A stretch of DNA of 64,000 bases from Rhipicephalus microplus (lineage: Eukaryota > Arthropoda > Arachnida > Ixodida > Ixodidae): assembly GCF_043290135.1 (NCBI RefSeq), contig NC_134700.1:80659000-80722999 (forward strand). Reading direction: 5' to 3'. This document shows positions 53,560 through 64,000 of this stretch, piece after piece; the stretch's first letter is position 1, and the number at the start of each line of letters is the position of its first letter. The translations under genes were made by a program, and so were the position numbers. The notes beneath the pieces are model-generated. The model saw only the letters and a list, made by a program, of their open reading frames with translations, had not been told where the DNA came from and ran no database searches.

Positions 53560-54120
53560 TGTGTGGGCCACATATTTCCACGTGGCATCTACGAATACCA
53601 ATCCATCTCACGGCCTCTGCCCGAACGACGCTGATACCTGGCGCAAGTTCAACGAATCCCAGTTCAGTGGTGACCCGTATGTTCACGAAGAACACCTTAC
53701 GGCATCTGTTCTTGAGGCTGGTAAGCCAGTTCATGAGTAACTTGCTAATCCCGAATTACTTGTCAAATGCCTCCATAGGAAAACTCAAAACCCCGAGTCA
53801 TTCAACAATTTTGTGTAGGAGCGCGCTTCAAACAACATGTTTCTCAGACTTCTAATGCTGAAGGTATGCCGTCTTGACACTGTAATCACCTTTAATGATG
53901 GCAATATAGCCTGTATGAATGCACTGAATGCGTTTGGAGTTTTGCCAGGTCACTACACAGTGCCGGGCCTACACGCACTTGACCTGCAATGACAGTACTT
54001 TGCTGACACAGCTGCGAAGCAGGCGAAAAAGGAGGTGAGGCCCGCCAGGCCAGACGCCTCAAATTGAAAAGAAAAAGTGATACTAGTGATGAGTATATGG
54101 CTGGTGCCTATTAAAATGTC
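53560..54120 (+). pseudogene. C-terminal remnant of a second Mutator-like transposase lineage
   Basis: Plus-strand translation across stops gives CPNDADTWRKFNESQFSGDP, HLTASVLEAGKPVHE, LANPELLVKCLHRKTQNPES then FNNFV, TVITFNDGNIACMNALNAFG, VLPGHYTVPGLHALDL and a basic tail. The block ELL-KCL-x-KTQN-x-ES-x-N matches KELLERCAQGKTQNAVESMN in the intact transposase at 40133-42175, including the presumed catalytic Glu. Wording elsewhere differs, so it is another lineage, not a copy. At least three stops (for example at 53736, 53816 and 53988) show it is dead. An AATAAA follows at about 54155. Confidence 0.75.
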
Positions 54121-55876
54121 CTTCAATTGGTGGTTATCTCGTGGTGCTTTTGAAATAAAGCATCTCAAAACTAGCTTTTTTGTACTTACGTACCTTTTTC
54201 TTAGCAACCGCTGTACTATCTAGAAACATAGATTTCAAGCAGTATTTAGAGAACGTGCCAGAGAGTATACTGAAGCAGAATTATTTTCGTGTGAGGAAGT
54301 ACTTTTTCTAACACGACATCTAATACTGATTAACAGGTGATAATTAGGTACCTCAATTAAAATAATTACAAGAAATTAGGATTAGAAGTTTCAAGGATGA
54401 TTCTGCTTCAGTAAGAGGAGGAATGGGTTATGATCACAATGATAGTAAAATAACTATAACTTTTATGGTTATGGAGAAAAAGGTACATAAACTCTGCCTA
54501 AAATACATGGTGGGTATAGGACTTACCCTGTTTCCTTAAGTGCTGTTATGGCATGATCACCACATAGAATACAGCTAAACTCAATCCAGTGGCAATGTGT
54601 TACATATTGAGCTTAAAACATGCCTGAAATACACAGTCGACTCCTGAGCAAGTGTACTCTTCTTTTTCTCGAATGCAACCATAGCTGTGAGTACAGCGCT
54701 GTGCCCTTTTCTTCTTTCTCTCCATAACTCATCTACTGCGCTGTCAGTTATTCTATAATCATATGTACTATTCTAAAAAGCATTACATTAGAAGCACAGG
54801 TGTGAATTCTTTATTTTTGGCGACTCTTCTGCTGCCACCCAGGAAATTTGATTTGTAACCGAGCAAGGGGCACCTCCAACCCCCCTCCAAATTATGCCGG
54901 AATACCTTTCAATGAAGCATAGGTGCTTGTTCAGAATATTAAGACAAATGCTTATTGCAAGTAATAGGCATACACAGGACTCTCGGCAAAAGTAAATCTG
55001 TTGAATGGAACAAATGCCATGACATGGCTGGTTTTATATGACATGGCTGCCATGACATAGCTGGTTTTATACCGGAGTTAAGTGCCCCATTTGTTTCTCA
55101 GTAAATAGAGCTCCTATTAAACGGGACATACTTAGCTCGTCCTTCTAAGTTAATTTTAATGAGTCTCCACTGTAATTAACATGCTTTTTATCAAATGCAA
55201 CAATTATCAAAACATTCAGCAGCATAAACATTTTGCAAAATGACGGTAACCCCTCGTGCATGCTGAGTTTCTAACACCACTGTGAAAAATGACCATGGAA
55301 AGCACATGAAACGACTCTGCATCAGGTCTCAGCGAGTGTGCTGTAGGGTTCTGACACACCTGTGCGTGGCTACGTAGTGCCCTAAGCAAGCTGCCAAAGA
55401 CAATGTCCGTTCAAAATATTCACTCTAAATCGCTTCTTTATTTCAGAAACCAGGTGATACGTGTTTCCTTGTCGTCTGTCTTGTGGGTGCAAGCTTGGTT
55501 CCTTGAAATGAGATGCGTGGAATATCCACGCATGCTTGTCTACTTGCATTACAAATGCGTCATTGACTACCATAGGCGACGATAACTACGGTGGAAGGCC
55601 TCAACTGCAGAGGCTACAACATTTATCCCGTTTTACATTACAATGAATTCCATCAGAGCCCCCCGCGCAAAAAAAAGGGGCAAGCGAATGAAGAAATACA
55701 GCATCTTGTGTACTGATGCATGTGGCTGTCTCGGATGGCCAGTGTGTGGCCTCCTAGCTTGTCACAACCTCTGCTGCTACGACTCTAATTCCTCGGTGAA
55801 GAAATGCAGAAATTTTATGTTTACGATGTCATACCCATTTTCATTATTTTATGAGATTCATATGAACAATCATAGG
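54121..55876. other. No gene seen
   Basis: AT-rich. A word of about 22 bases around CATGGCTGGTTTTAT is repeated near 55021-55070. ATGAGTCTCCACTGTAATTA at about 55158-55178 resembles a pogo-type end (TTACAGTGGAGACTCAT on the other strand), without a proven partner. Confidence 0.4.
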
Positions 55877-57188
55877 AGGGCGGTCCGATAAGTACCTAGC
55901 CTCACCCTGATAGCGCGACACTATCACATGAGACATATACTGACGTTGAATACGCTTTCTTAGAGAGGCACGTGCAAAGCTCCAGTCGCATTGGACTCGC
56001 GGTTTCGTTTTGGCCGATTGAGAAAGCAGATGATTTTCGTGTTAAAATGGAGAAGGAGCAACATCCGTCGGTGATTAGATTCTTGTTTTTGGAAGGGAAA
56101 TCGCACAGTGAAACAAAAGAGCGACCAGATGCTGTCTGGGGTGAGTCTTCCGCATTGATGGTCACCGTCAAAAATCGGTTCAACGTTTAAATGTTGTCGT
56201 ACATCGGTTTTTTATGAGCCTCACCTAGGAGCCCTGCAGACGGCTACCACGGCCGAGAATATGGCGAAAATCCACGACCTCATACTGGCAGACCGTCGAC
56301 TGAAGGTGTGCGAGATAGCTGACACGGTAGGCATTTCAAAGCACTACGCAAGTCATATCCTGCATGAAATTTCAGGCATGAGAAAGCTGCTGGCACAATG
56401 AAAGCCGCGTTTGCTGAGTCTAGACAACAAACGTGTCTGTGAGACCACTTTAGAGCAGTGTTTGGAGCTGTTTAAGCGTAATCCAGAGGAGTTCCTGCGT
56501 CATTTTGTGACCATCGACGAAACACGTATTTACTGGCACACACCAGAGACCAAAGAACAGTCCAAACAGTGGTCTGCACTCGGCGAACATGCTCCTAAGA
56601 TGGCGAAGGCTATCGCATCGAGCGGAAAGGTAATGGCCACCATTTTCTGGGATTCTTAAGGTGTGATCTTCGTCAACTACCTTGAGAAGGGTAAAACAGT
56701 GACAGGACCCTACTACACCAAAATACTGGGCCAATTTGACCCCGCATTACGAAAAAAAACGGTCACATTTTGGTGAAGAAAAAGGTGCTCTTTCACTATG
56801 ACAACGCGGGAGCTCAAACCTGCGCCATCGCCACGGCCAAGTTGGTCGGACTCGGCAACAAAGTAGTGCCCCAGCCAGCGTATTCGCTAGATTTGGCCCC
56901 GAGTGACTTTTTCAAATTGTGAAACAAGAAGAGTAATTTCTTCTTGTTTCTAAACTTGGAAAAAGTCCCTCGCCGGACAAAAATTTGAGTGGAATGAAGA
57001 GGTTATCACCTCCGCAGAATTCTATTTTGCAGCCCAGGAGAAAACACAATCTTCTGACGGGTGAAGAAGTTGGGGGATCTCTGGGTCAAGTGCATCGAGT
57101 TCAAAGGGGACTATGTTGAGAAATAAATTGATACCATTCCGAAATTTTCGTTTTCCTTTTGAAGGCTAAGTACTTATGGAACCGCCCT
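55877..57188 (+). mobile_element. Mariner element, decayed
   Basis: Inverted ends AGGGCGGTCCGATAAGTACC at 55877 and, from 57188 on the other strand, AGGGCGGTTCCATAAGTACT. TA follows the right end (57189-57190); on the left TA is separated from the repeat by GG. About 1312 bp, a normal mariner length, with transposase remnants in between. Confidence 0.88.
56047..57126 (+). pseudogene. Mariner transposase
   Basis: ATG at 56047 gives MEKEQHPSVIRFLFLEGKSH, the start of mariner transposases, and TVKNRFNV before a stop near 56188. After further breaks: TTAENMAKIHDLILADRRLK (one change), VCEIADTVGIS, LLSLDNKRVCETTLEQCLEL, and FVTIDETRIYWHTPETKEQS with the first catalytic Asp. GKVMATIFWDS precedes a stop at 56657. 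Later come HYDNAGAQTCAIATAKLV (second Asp) and LAPSDFFKL (third Asp of the D34D signature). All three Asp residues survive, but frameshifts and stops make the gene dead. It ends KCIEFKGDYVEK near 57126. Confidence 0.85.
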
Positions 57189-57641
57189 TATATTTAATAA
57201 CTGTGCACCCTTTTCCCCATATCTGGTCCCGTTATCATGGAGTTAGTTCTGTGGTGATGGCAATATAAGGCTAAACAAATTAACTAGCACCAGGTGGTTT
57301 TCCTAATCAGTGCTCATAATACTTTACCTTTACATGAGTTTTGAAAATGCCTTTAGACAAATTCAACACAGATGGTCCACGTATGCATAGAAGTTGTATA
57401 ACATTACAATGTTATTCCCTATTTGGGTTGCTTATGAAATGTCAAGGGATAAAACTGGCCGTGCCTGTAATACTACTGACAGCTAATGCACATGACAAGA
57501 GTTGGATCCGTCTGCATAAAGGTTTTCCATGCACGAGGTATCTAAACATGATGTGCATAGGCTGAAAAGCTTTCACTATGCTGCACTGCAAGACTACTTG
57601 GAGCATTCAGCCAGCAAAGAAATGGGGCAAGTGTAACGAAC

Positions 57642-57737
57642 CGGTAGCCATCATTTCGTCAGCCACGCAGTCGAGCTTCTCCGAGGCGTCGGCTTCCATG
57701 ATGCTGTCCAGAAGCTTGTAGCTCTCCTCATTGTCCC
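57642..57737 (-). CDS. Penultimate coding exon of the same unidentified host gene
   Basis: Minus-strand acceptor TTTCCGTAG (57738-57746) precedes GG, then DNEESYKLLDSIMEADASEK and LDCVADEMMAT, then a single G before the donor GTTCGT. Length 96 bases; the phase passes cleanly to the exon at 53155. The peptide is acidic and helical in character. The composition (GC-rich, codon-like) differs from the AT-rich DNA on both sides. The upstream exon was not identified with confidence; a candidate with an ideal donor lies at 59834. Function unknown to me. Confidence 0.6.
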
Positions 57738-57742
57738 CTACG

Positions 57743-59833
57743 GAAACATCGAAGAGGTTAGCAAGCTATCACCAATCCTCCTTGCATGAACGTTTCCACC
57801 TGCCTCGTTTTAGACCAGCTCAGCCAGTTTATCAGATAGCGGGCCGGTTGCTAGTTCGCACCCGCCTCCACTGGCCATTAATATTGTCATAATATCACAT
57901 TTATTTCCTTTCTGGGTCATTTTGTAAGTGTCTCAATTCAACATCTGCAACAGTAAATCTTTATCCTCAATCACAAAAATGCTTACATTATTAATCAACC
58001 ACTTTTTAAAATCCCTTAAAGTGTAGCGATCATTGGAATACAGCGCATCATTGTGTGTGTATGGTACACGAATATCTGATATTTTTGCAGCCTATACCCT
58101 TCGTACATTTCAAAGTTCGCTTGTGTCTATAATGCCATAGGCCTGTTGGATTCACATGCAAGGAAGAGCGTTTTATGGACAAAGCATTGCGGTTACTTTT
58201 CAGTGCAGCACATTTCAAACAATAAGCGAAGTGCCGCTCCAATCACAAATACTTTTATGCCAGCAACTGAACTAACTGGTTAGCTCGGCGTACTGTTTTC
58301 GTTTGTGAATTGAGTTTATTCAGCTCAAGGAAAGCAATGTAACGGTAAATGGCACTGCATGCATAAGACTTGATGTAGCATCGATTGTTCAATTAATCTA
58401 TTTCCTGTTAACCCCCCTCCCCACCCTCTCAGTGAGCCTTTTTTTTGGGGGGGGGGGAGGTGGCAATTTCAGCTTGCTTCAGTCCAACATCATTAAAGCG
58501 TCCCTGGCAGCAGAAGTGTTGTTTGCGACTTATTCACAGTAATTTGTAGCTCCGAGTCTGGTAATGCTGAAATCGAATTGTCAATGCTCTACTGCAGTCT
58601 ACATATAATTAATGCTGGTGTCATTACTTTATAACGGTTATTGAACAAAACAATCATCTCGAGTTCCCAAATTTGGTGTCAGGTGTTCTTTAACAAAGGT
58701 TCATTGACATCTACTTGAGATGTCAGTGGTATCAAACTGAAAGTGATTTTTTCCGGATCTTCAGAGCACAGGAGCAGAGTGCTGGCTTATTAGCTATGAG
58801 GAAGGCAACTTGCTAATACTAAGTACTGATAGCTAGACTTGGTGCCATATAATGTTAGCAATAGTATGGTGTCTGTCATAACCATATCTTTGTTTTGACA
58901 CGTTAAACCACTACAATTATATTAATGGCAGCTTCAGAAAAATAGCGTGGTGGCAGCTCTCATTATACAAGTTATCCCCATTCTACGTACTAGTTTAAAA
59001 GGGTATCCCTTCTTAAATAGAAATGTCCATAATAATGTGACATTTAACAACTGATTGCTGTGGCCCATACATGTTTTCAGTAAACAACACCACTGTTATA
59101 TATGCAACATAATTTTCTGGCCCCTTCAGATTCGATTTATTGGTCTCAACTATGCTTGTTAAATGTGAAACTACTATACAATTCACCATATTTGACAAAT
59201 GACAGTGCTGTCAGCTTCTAACGCTGAAAAAAAAGTGCATGTAAGCAGGTCTTTTCTTGGTACTTGTAAAACATTTTGGTGCATCTCAAACCTGAATCTT
59301 AACTATGGTGTACATCACATGCGGTGACACTGTTCGTACTACGGTGCCTTATTTGTGTTCAGTCCTAAGTTTTTGATAGCATCCAATAGAAGTCAGTAAA
59401 ATCCTAATTTTGTTCATCCTTCCGACTTAGGCGCACTTCTGCGCCATTTTAGTAGAGCCGTACGGTCTCGTGAATAACAAGTGGGTCAGACTTGCTGGCC
59501 TGACCGTTCATGCGCTTGTATAGACTAGGATGTGTCCTTTACCCATAGAACATCACTTTAGTCACCATGTCATTACACCATAACATCCTTCCAAGTACTT
59601 AAGGTCTTATGTACATGAGACACCACCCACTGATCACTCACTGAAAATATTCACAGGATCCAGGCAGACAAGCAAATGTTACTAGATAAAGCATATGGCT
59701 GTCACAGAAATTAGCATCGATTTATCCAAAAGGTGCACTAGGACTAGATGAGAAACTATCATTGAAATTTAAAAATAAGTTTTAGCCAACTGGTGGCACC
59801 TAGGATGTGCCCAAGTCTCAGTGCCTAAACCTA
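57743..59833. other. No gene seen; probable intronic DNA
   Basis: AT-rich, with an 11-base G run at 58447-58457. No transposon wording and no exon-like segment that I could support. Confidence 0.45.
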
Positions 59834-59961
59834 CCTGTACAGGCCGCGAATCTTTTTTGTCAAACGGCTCAGTAGCAAAACGGTTGGGACCAATTTGCAT
59901 TCCCATGTTTTGTGCCAAGCGCACACATTGATGGGGCCACATGCCAAGCGCGGTCTCTCAG
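59834..59961 (-). other. Exon candidate with consensus donor
   Basis: The minus strand has CCTGTACAG then GTAGGT at 59828-59833, a perfect donor context. An open frame before it reads LGMWPHQCVRLAQNMGMQIG then PNRFATEPFDKKDSRPVQ. There is no clear acceptor, and its phase does not join directly to the exon at 57737, so another exon or a different gene would be required. Treat as a lead only. Confidence 0.25.
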
Positions 59962-60559
59962 AGCAACTGTTGCAGTGGAGCTACTTACAAACCATACATC
60001 TAACTCTACCTGAACATAGGCGAAGTGTGAGTGTGTCACCTCTAAGCTCAGACTCTGATTGATTGGCCTTCCCGTGAATGCCACTCGGTGCCCTCTCATC
60101 CTCAGCCCTGAATCACTAAGCGTTGACTTAATATGGGTGATGTCCCATGTGCCACAGGCTACCTTTAGGGTTGGCACAAGAACCCTGTTTCTATACTTCT
60201 TAACTTTGGTGAACTGCTGCCCCGTCAGACTGGCACATCAATCTTGTTTGGCTGACTGTTCTTGTGAAAGCGTCAGCCTCCTGCCATCCCACTGTGCTGC
60301 ATGTCTGGAACCTAGTAGGTGCCATGTTGAAGAGTGAAGAAATGCTGCTGAGGTGTAATCTACACCAAGATTTCTCTCTACACTGACCATTGCTAGCCCA
60401 GTGAGCACTCTGCAAGCCCATTCATACAGGTCATAGGCACCAAACAACTGAGGTGAGAAATTTACTATGATTAAAGCATTGAAACACAGAAAGAAACCCT
60501 TCAGTGCCTCACACCCATGCATTCATTCAGTGGTAAACTACAGAAGAAGGCAAGTACTT

Positions 60560-60720
60560 TACTTACCACAGCACTGTGCTGCTAAGCGCAGGGTGCCAGG
60601 TTTAATTGCCGACTGCACAGGCGACATTTCAATGCAAGTGAAAAAAAAAAAAGGGATGCCTACCAAGGATTAGGTGCACATTATAGAATATAGATGGCCA
60701 GAAGTAAATCAGAGCCAGTT
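60560..60720 (+). repeat. tRNA-type SINE, degenerate
   Basis: CTGCTAAGCGCAGGGTGCCA, GGTTTAATTGCC (B-box-like), GACATTTCAATG and GATTAGGTGCACATTATAGA follow the order of a tick tRNA-derived SINE that I know by its GGTGCACGTTAAAGA motif. An A-rich interruption lies in the middle. Confidence 0.5.
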
Positions 60721-60874
60721 TCTCACAACTGTTAGAAAGCAAACAGTGACTGCACAGCAGCTGAGAGACGGGATTAAATTTCAGTGCAAATGAAACCGGT
60801 TAGTCCTCACGAAAACACACTACAGACTGGCATACGTCGCTCATGAGTTGCAGAAGCTCTCATTTTGACTGATC

Positions 60875-60951
60875 GTAACAACGTAAAAGTAGCGCAAAAA
60901 GACACGGACAAGAAAGGGCACACCACAAGTCCTTACTCACAACTGAAAGCT
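60875..60951 (+). repeat. Inverted repeat arm of the Penelope-like element (left)
   Basis: TAACAACGTAAAAGTAGCGC...ACTCACAACTGAAAGCT. The reverse complement of 63838-63913 matches at close to 88%. Confidence 0.85.
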
Positions 60952-61758
60952 TTGATGCTTGAATTGAAAATATATAACATACACTTGGTGCTCAACACAA
61001 TCCCGCGCATGCGCATCGCGGGCAAAACAAAAGGCAATAATACAAACCAAGGACAAACCACATGCACTCCCCTTTCCATCAATCTACCCCCTTTCCATGA
61101 GTGAGGCTCTTTGATTTTCAGGCCTCTGGCAGCTCTCTAGCAGCCAGAGCTAGCCAGAGGGTCAGTCCGCTAGTTCTGGTGTGGACAGGAAACAGCATTG
61201 TAGTCACGTGTGTGGGGAACCCGAGACAACCCAAAGCTGCCCGAAGATCGCAAAATCGAACACGGGGACAGCTTGCGTAAACGTTAACAAACTCTATCGT
61301 CGTGGCAGCAAACGAAACAATGCGCTGCGTGCATGTTGCTTTTTTTCTGCATTGTCCGCTTGGAAATACCTAGCTAAGCTCGCCAAAAAGCTGAAATATC
61401 ATCCTCGAGCGTACGCATTTGAAGAACGACTTCGTACGCTCGCACGATCACTCGCCGCGTCCACGAATCAAACAGCCAGCTGGCACACGCTGCCTCGAGA
61501 ACGATGCAAGGTGAGCTGCCGCGACGCTGACGGCTTGACAAGCTCACATCTTTTTAGTACATGTAACAATCACTGCACAACACGACGCGGAATCATGCGA
61601 AAGTGATCGTGTCCCCAAAAGAGCTTGAGGATATATACCTGCTCAGCTATCGCGTATTATACGTGCAAACACACGTTGACCAACCTACGTTTTCGTCTGA
61701 GGTTTAGACATGCGCAGGTATTGGTACCCCGAGTGCACATTGTGTATAAAAAAACTGT

Positions 61759-61791
61759 GGGTTGAAACTGTGTATGACACAGTTTCAACCC
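61759..61791. repeat. Perfect 15-bp hairpin with 3-base loop
   Basis: GGGTTGAAACTGTGT, loop ATG, ACACAGTTTCAACCC. The stem extends by one further T-A pair. Confidence 0.95.
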
Positions 61792-62661
61792 ATTTTAGAG
61801 CTTGCCTTCGCCTATTTCCCAGTCCTAAGTGGCACTTGACAAATGTCATGTATATGAGCTTTGATTTGACCTACTTGGTCATAGTACATACTGCGCGGCA
61901 TTATTACGAAGAGGGGAAAAAAGACAAAGCCAACGATGAAATGGGCCACGAAAGGATGTATACATTTCTGTATCCCATTGTTCTTTTTTTTTTCCTCGCG
62001 TCATATCGTATAATATTGTTACGGACCACCCAGTAACAATATCATACCACATATGCTGGCCTATAGATCAAAGTGGGTTCGCACGCTGTTCGCGACCAGC
62101 GAGCATCAGCAACAGTCGCGATCTAGGGCCCTCTATCATCATCAAAGATCAATCGAGTAGTCAGGACAGAGGTTCTAAGAGGTTCACGTACGCAAACATA
62201 CAACGGAGCGAGCTAGTTCGATCACAATCGTCTTCGCTAAGTGCACAGATAGCAGGCACGGCTCTACAAACGACTACTACGAAAAAAAGAAAAATTAACA
62301 GCAAAGTTGTCTCCATGCGTGCGTACGAACGTGTAGTATGTAACTTTTGAGGCATGTGCACGACGCAGCCAGCAGACAACAGTTCGCCGCATTGTCCACA
62401 GGAGGAAGCTTCACGGGAAACATAACAAAAGTGATGAACATTAGCTTCAAACACTCGCCACCATTCCTAATCGCCTCATCTCGCAAGCGGAACAGGCTTC
62501 AGAAGATAACGCCATGCGTAATGACAAGCACCCACATTGCGATCCATCGAGTCCTCGCAAAGATGGCACTAAGCGCGCATCGTACCTTTTCGGCGTCTGC
62601 TAGCCTGAAACCTGCCCAAAATCTCCCAGAAAGCTTCCACAACTTAATTATCCTGGAAGTG

Positions 62662-62696
62662 TCTGGCGACCCTCTGGCTTCCCGCGGGTCGCCAGA
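62662..62696. repeat. 11-bp inverted repeat in a GC-rich patch
   Basis: TCTGGCGACCC (62662-62672) and GGGTCGCCAGA (62686-62696). Similar CTCTGGC/GCCAGAG pairs occur at about 61120-61165 and 62779-62812. Confidence 0.7.
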
Positions 62697-62909
62697 ACCG
62701 TTCAACCCGATAAAAACGAACCCCAACTGGAAGTATGCCACGAGGGGGACGGAGCAACTCGAGAAGATTGAGCGCGCTCTGGCTGGCTCTGGCAGCCCAC
62801 GGGTAGCCAGAAGTGGAAAATCGAAGAGTCCCAGTAGCGCAACTTCCTAGTCCAATAAGGCCAAAGAAGGATTGCTAACGCACATGAGAGCCCTCGCGTT
62901 AATGGGGTA

Positions 62910-63838
62910 GGCCTAGACAAGTTCTCGTGTCGTGCGATCGAAGTGTCCAAACAAAATTTTAGTGTCAGAGAATAGCGCTTCACACTGGCACTCAGCGCAG
63001 TGCATGGCCAGGTGTGTTAGGGGTCTTCCCTGCAAGGAAGACCGATGCACCCTAAGAAGAATGGTTAAACATCGGCCGGTCTGGCCCACGTAGGCACAAC
63101 CACACGACAGAGGGATGCAACAGAGAACGTTGGCCCTACACGACACGAATCTAACCTTGTGGTTAATAATAGAACCGCGCATCCCGACCTTATCAAACTT
63201 GTCGCTGACCATAGAACATAGTCTAGCTAGCTTGTTTTTAGCAGAAAAAACGACTTTCAAGCCAAACCGCGGTTTTCTTAAGCCAATGTGAGAGCGCGTG
63301 CACATATGGCGTCACAGTTATTTTATCATTACGAGCCATGTTTTGACTGCGTGCATCGATACCTTTTATCTGTTTGACAAGGCACAGGCAGGTGGTACGT
63401 ATCACAGAGACAGTGAAGGCTACGTTTTTTAGACGATCCACCTGCTCTTGAAAGCTGCGCAGAGCGAAATGCGTGCAAAATCTGTACACAGCGAAGTTAA
63501 AACACGATGAAGCAATGTCATTTTTCACCAGCTTAGAGTTGAAGGGACGGTAGCTCAAGAGGGGTTTAGTGAACCAGAGTGCGTACATCCAGCAGATGCG
63601 CTGTGACGAAAAATGCAAGGATAAATCGAGAAATCGTAAGGTATTGTCCACCGTAATTTCACAGGTAAAGTTCAGACCTCTGCCTCGGTGGGTAAAAGCT
63701 TGCAACACCTCATCTACAAATGACTCGATTTCAACACTTCTCGTCAAAACCAAAAAATCGTCGACATACCAAAAAAATTCTAATGGTTATATCCTGCAAA
63801 TCTGCTTCCAAGTCCCTGTCAACCTTGCTCAAAAATGA
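62910..63838 (-). pseudogene. Penelope-like reverse transcriptase and GIY-YIG endonuclease
   Basis: Minus strand from 63838: FLSKVDRDLEADLQDITI, then IFFWYVDDFLVLTRSVEIES with catalytic YVDD near 63760, then FTHRGRGLNFTCEITVDNTL and RFLDLSLHF. A frame change near 63270 leads to LKVVFSAKNKLARLC and the endonuclease CGCAYVGQTGRCLTILLRVH (GIY-YIG-type core with YVGQT), HLAMHCAECQCEALFSDTKI and FDRTTREL. The RT N-terminus is absent. Family knowledge: RT plus this endonuclease primes at nicked DNA. The frameshift and deletion make this copy inactive. Confidence 0.85.
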
Positions 63839-63913
63839 GCTTCCAGTTGTGAGTCAGTGCTATTAGTGTACCCTTTCTTGTCCGTGTCTTTTCACGCTAC
63901 TTTTACGTTGTTA
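63838..63913 (-). repeat. Inverted repeat arm of the Penelope-like element (right)
   Basis: Pairs with 60875-60951. It abuts the truncated RT at 63838. Confidence 0.85.
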
Positions 63914-64000
63914 TGAATCAGTACCAACTCGCTCGCCTCTCCGTTTTGCTTGACTGATCAGTTGGGTTCACAGCTCCCTACCTGCCACTGAAATCATCTA

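Larger units (their letters stand above)
53156..57641 (-). other. Inferred intron (about 4.5 kb) carrying transposons
   Basis: Lies between the two phase-matched exons. It contains a Mutator-like remnant (plus strand), a decayed mariner element and unassigned AT-rich sequence (54121-55876 and 57191-57641, no genes seen). The donor on the minus strand reads GTTCGT, a weak match to consensus, and the acceptor is strong. Confidence 0.5.
60875..63913 (-). mobile_element. Penelope-like retroelement, internally deleted
   Basis: The minus strand carries an RT fragment joined to a GIY-YIG endonuclease, the defining pair of Penelope-like elements. ~76-bp arms in inverted orientation bound the region. 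On the right, the arm passes directly into the middle of the RT (SSFLSKVDRDLEAD), so the RT N-terminal half is missing. The left boundary assignment is an inference; 60952-62912 has no coding wording and could be 3' UTR or other DNA. Confidence 0.65.

Noticed and set aside
55643..55891. Cys-rich 82-codon open frame
   Set aside because: Runs into the mariner terminal repeat; Cys spacing fits no known finger or toxin fold.
59869..60177. 102-codon minus-strand open frame
   Set aside because: Could include an exon, but no acceptor or homology is visible; only the donor-bearing segment at 59834 is kept, as a lead in another frame.
61181..61606. 141-codon plus-strand open frame
   Set aside because: No ATG at the start, no recognisable domain, low-complexity basic composition; treated as chance in a CG-rich patch.
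62347..62850. 167-codon plus-strand open frame
   Set aside because: No domain wording; overlaps the inverted-repeat patch and lies between Penelope-like sequence and unassigned DNA.

Overview
The window reads as eukaryotic, very probably arthropod and most likely hard-tick (ixodid), chromosomal DNA. That assignment is an inference from repeat families I recognise: tRNA-type SINEs, RTE and Penelope-like retroelements, gypsy elements whose internal region starts with a TGGTGGA-type primer site, and a GCGATAGCAATTATATGGAC-type dispersed repeat. There are no bacterial operons and no continuous host gene. Nearly all protein-coding signal is transposon-derived, mostly broken by stops, frameshifts, deletions and nested insertion.

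Layout. 1-3660: decayed gypsy element (protease, RT, RNase H, integrase remnants). 3765-11078: APE-type LINE on the minus strand, split by a younger gypsy element (GypB, 5395-9598) with 173-bp LTRs. 11590-15430: Tc1 transposase remnant in two halves separated by an RTE LINE (minus, 11925-about 13690) and a small inverted-repeat MITE. 15937-16640: 3' end of a CR1/Jockey-like LINE. 16645-21350: gypsy element GypC without recognised LTRs. 21545-22690: about eight copies of a ~145-bp satellite. 22795-23390: gypsy gag remnant. 24145-28588: gypsy element GypE with 192-bp LTRs, 5-bp target duplication and a tRNA-Leu-type primer site. 28710-29020: isolated LTR. 29021-36390: long AT-rich stretch without a convincing gene.

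36498-44758 is a three-deep transposon nest. A pogo/Tigger element (TA-flanked, minus-strand transposase) has received a complete hAT-like element (36611-39278, intact ~714-aa transposase on the minus strand) and a complete TTAA-flanked element (39538-42735, intact 680-aa Mutator-like transposase on the plus strand). The TTAA element sits inside the Tigger coding region; removing it together with one TTAA copy restores the Tigger reading frame, so insertion point and target duplication are fixed by the sequence.

44763-47489 holds a SINE and hairpins. 47490-52830 is gypsy element GypG with very short (~126 bp) LTRs and several internal tandem duplications. 53061-57737 contains two phase-compatible minus-strand exons that look like the 3' end of a real host gene I cannot name. 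Their intron holds a remnant of a second Mutator-like transposase lineage (plus strand) and a decayed mariner element (55877-57188). 60560-63915 holds a SINE and a Penelope-like element (minus strand) bounded by ~76-bp inverted repeats.

Three gypsy elements (GypB, GypC, GypG) share the sequence GGAAAACTAR exactly where gag stops and pol opens in the -1 frame. This is a candidate shared gag-pol expression signal. The most notable items are the intact TTAA-flanked Mutator-like element, the ordered nest around it, and this recurring gag-pol junction.
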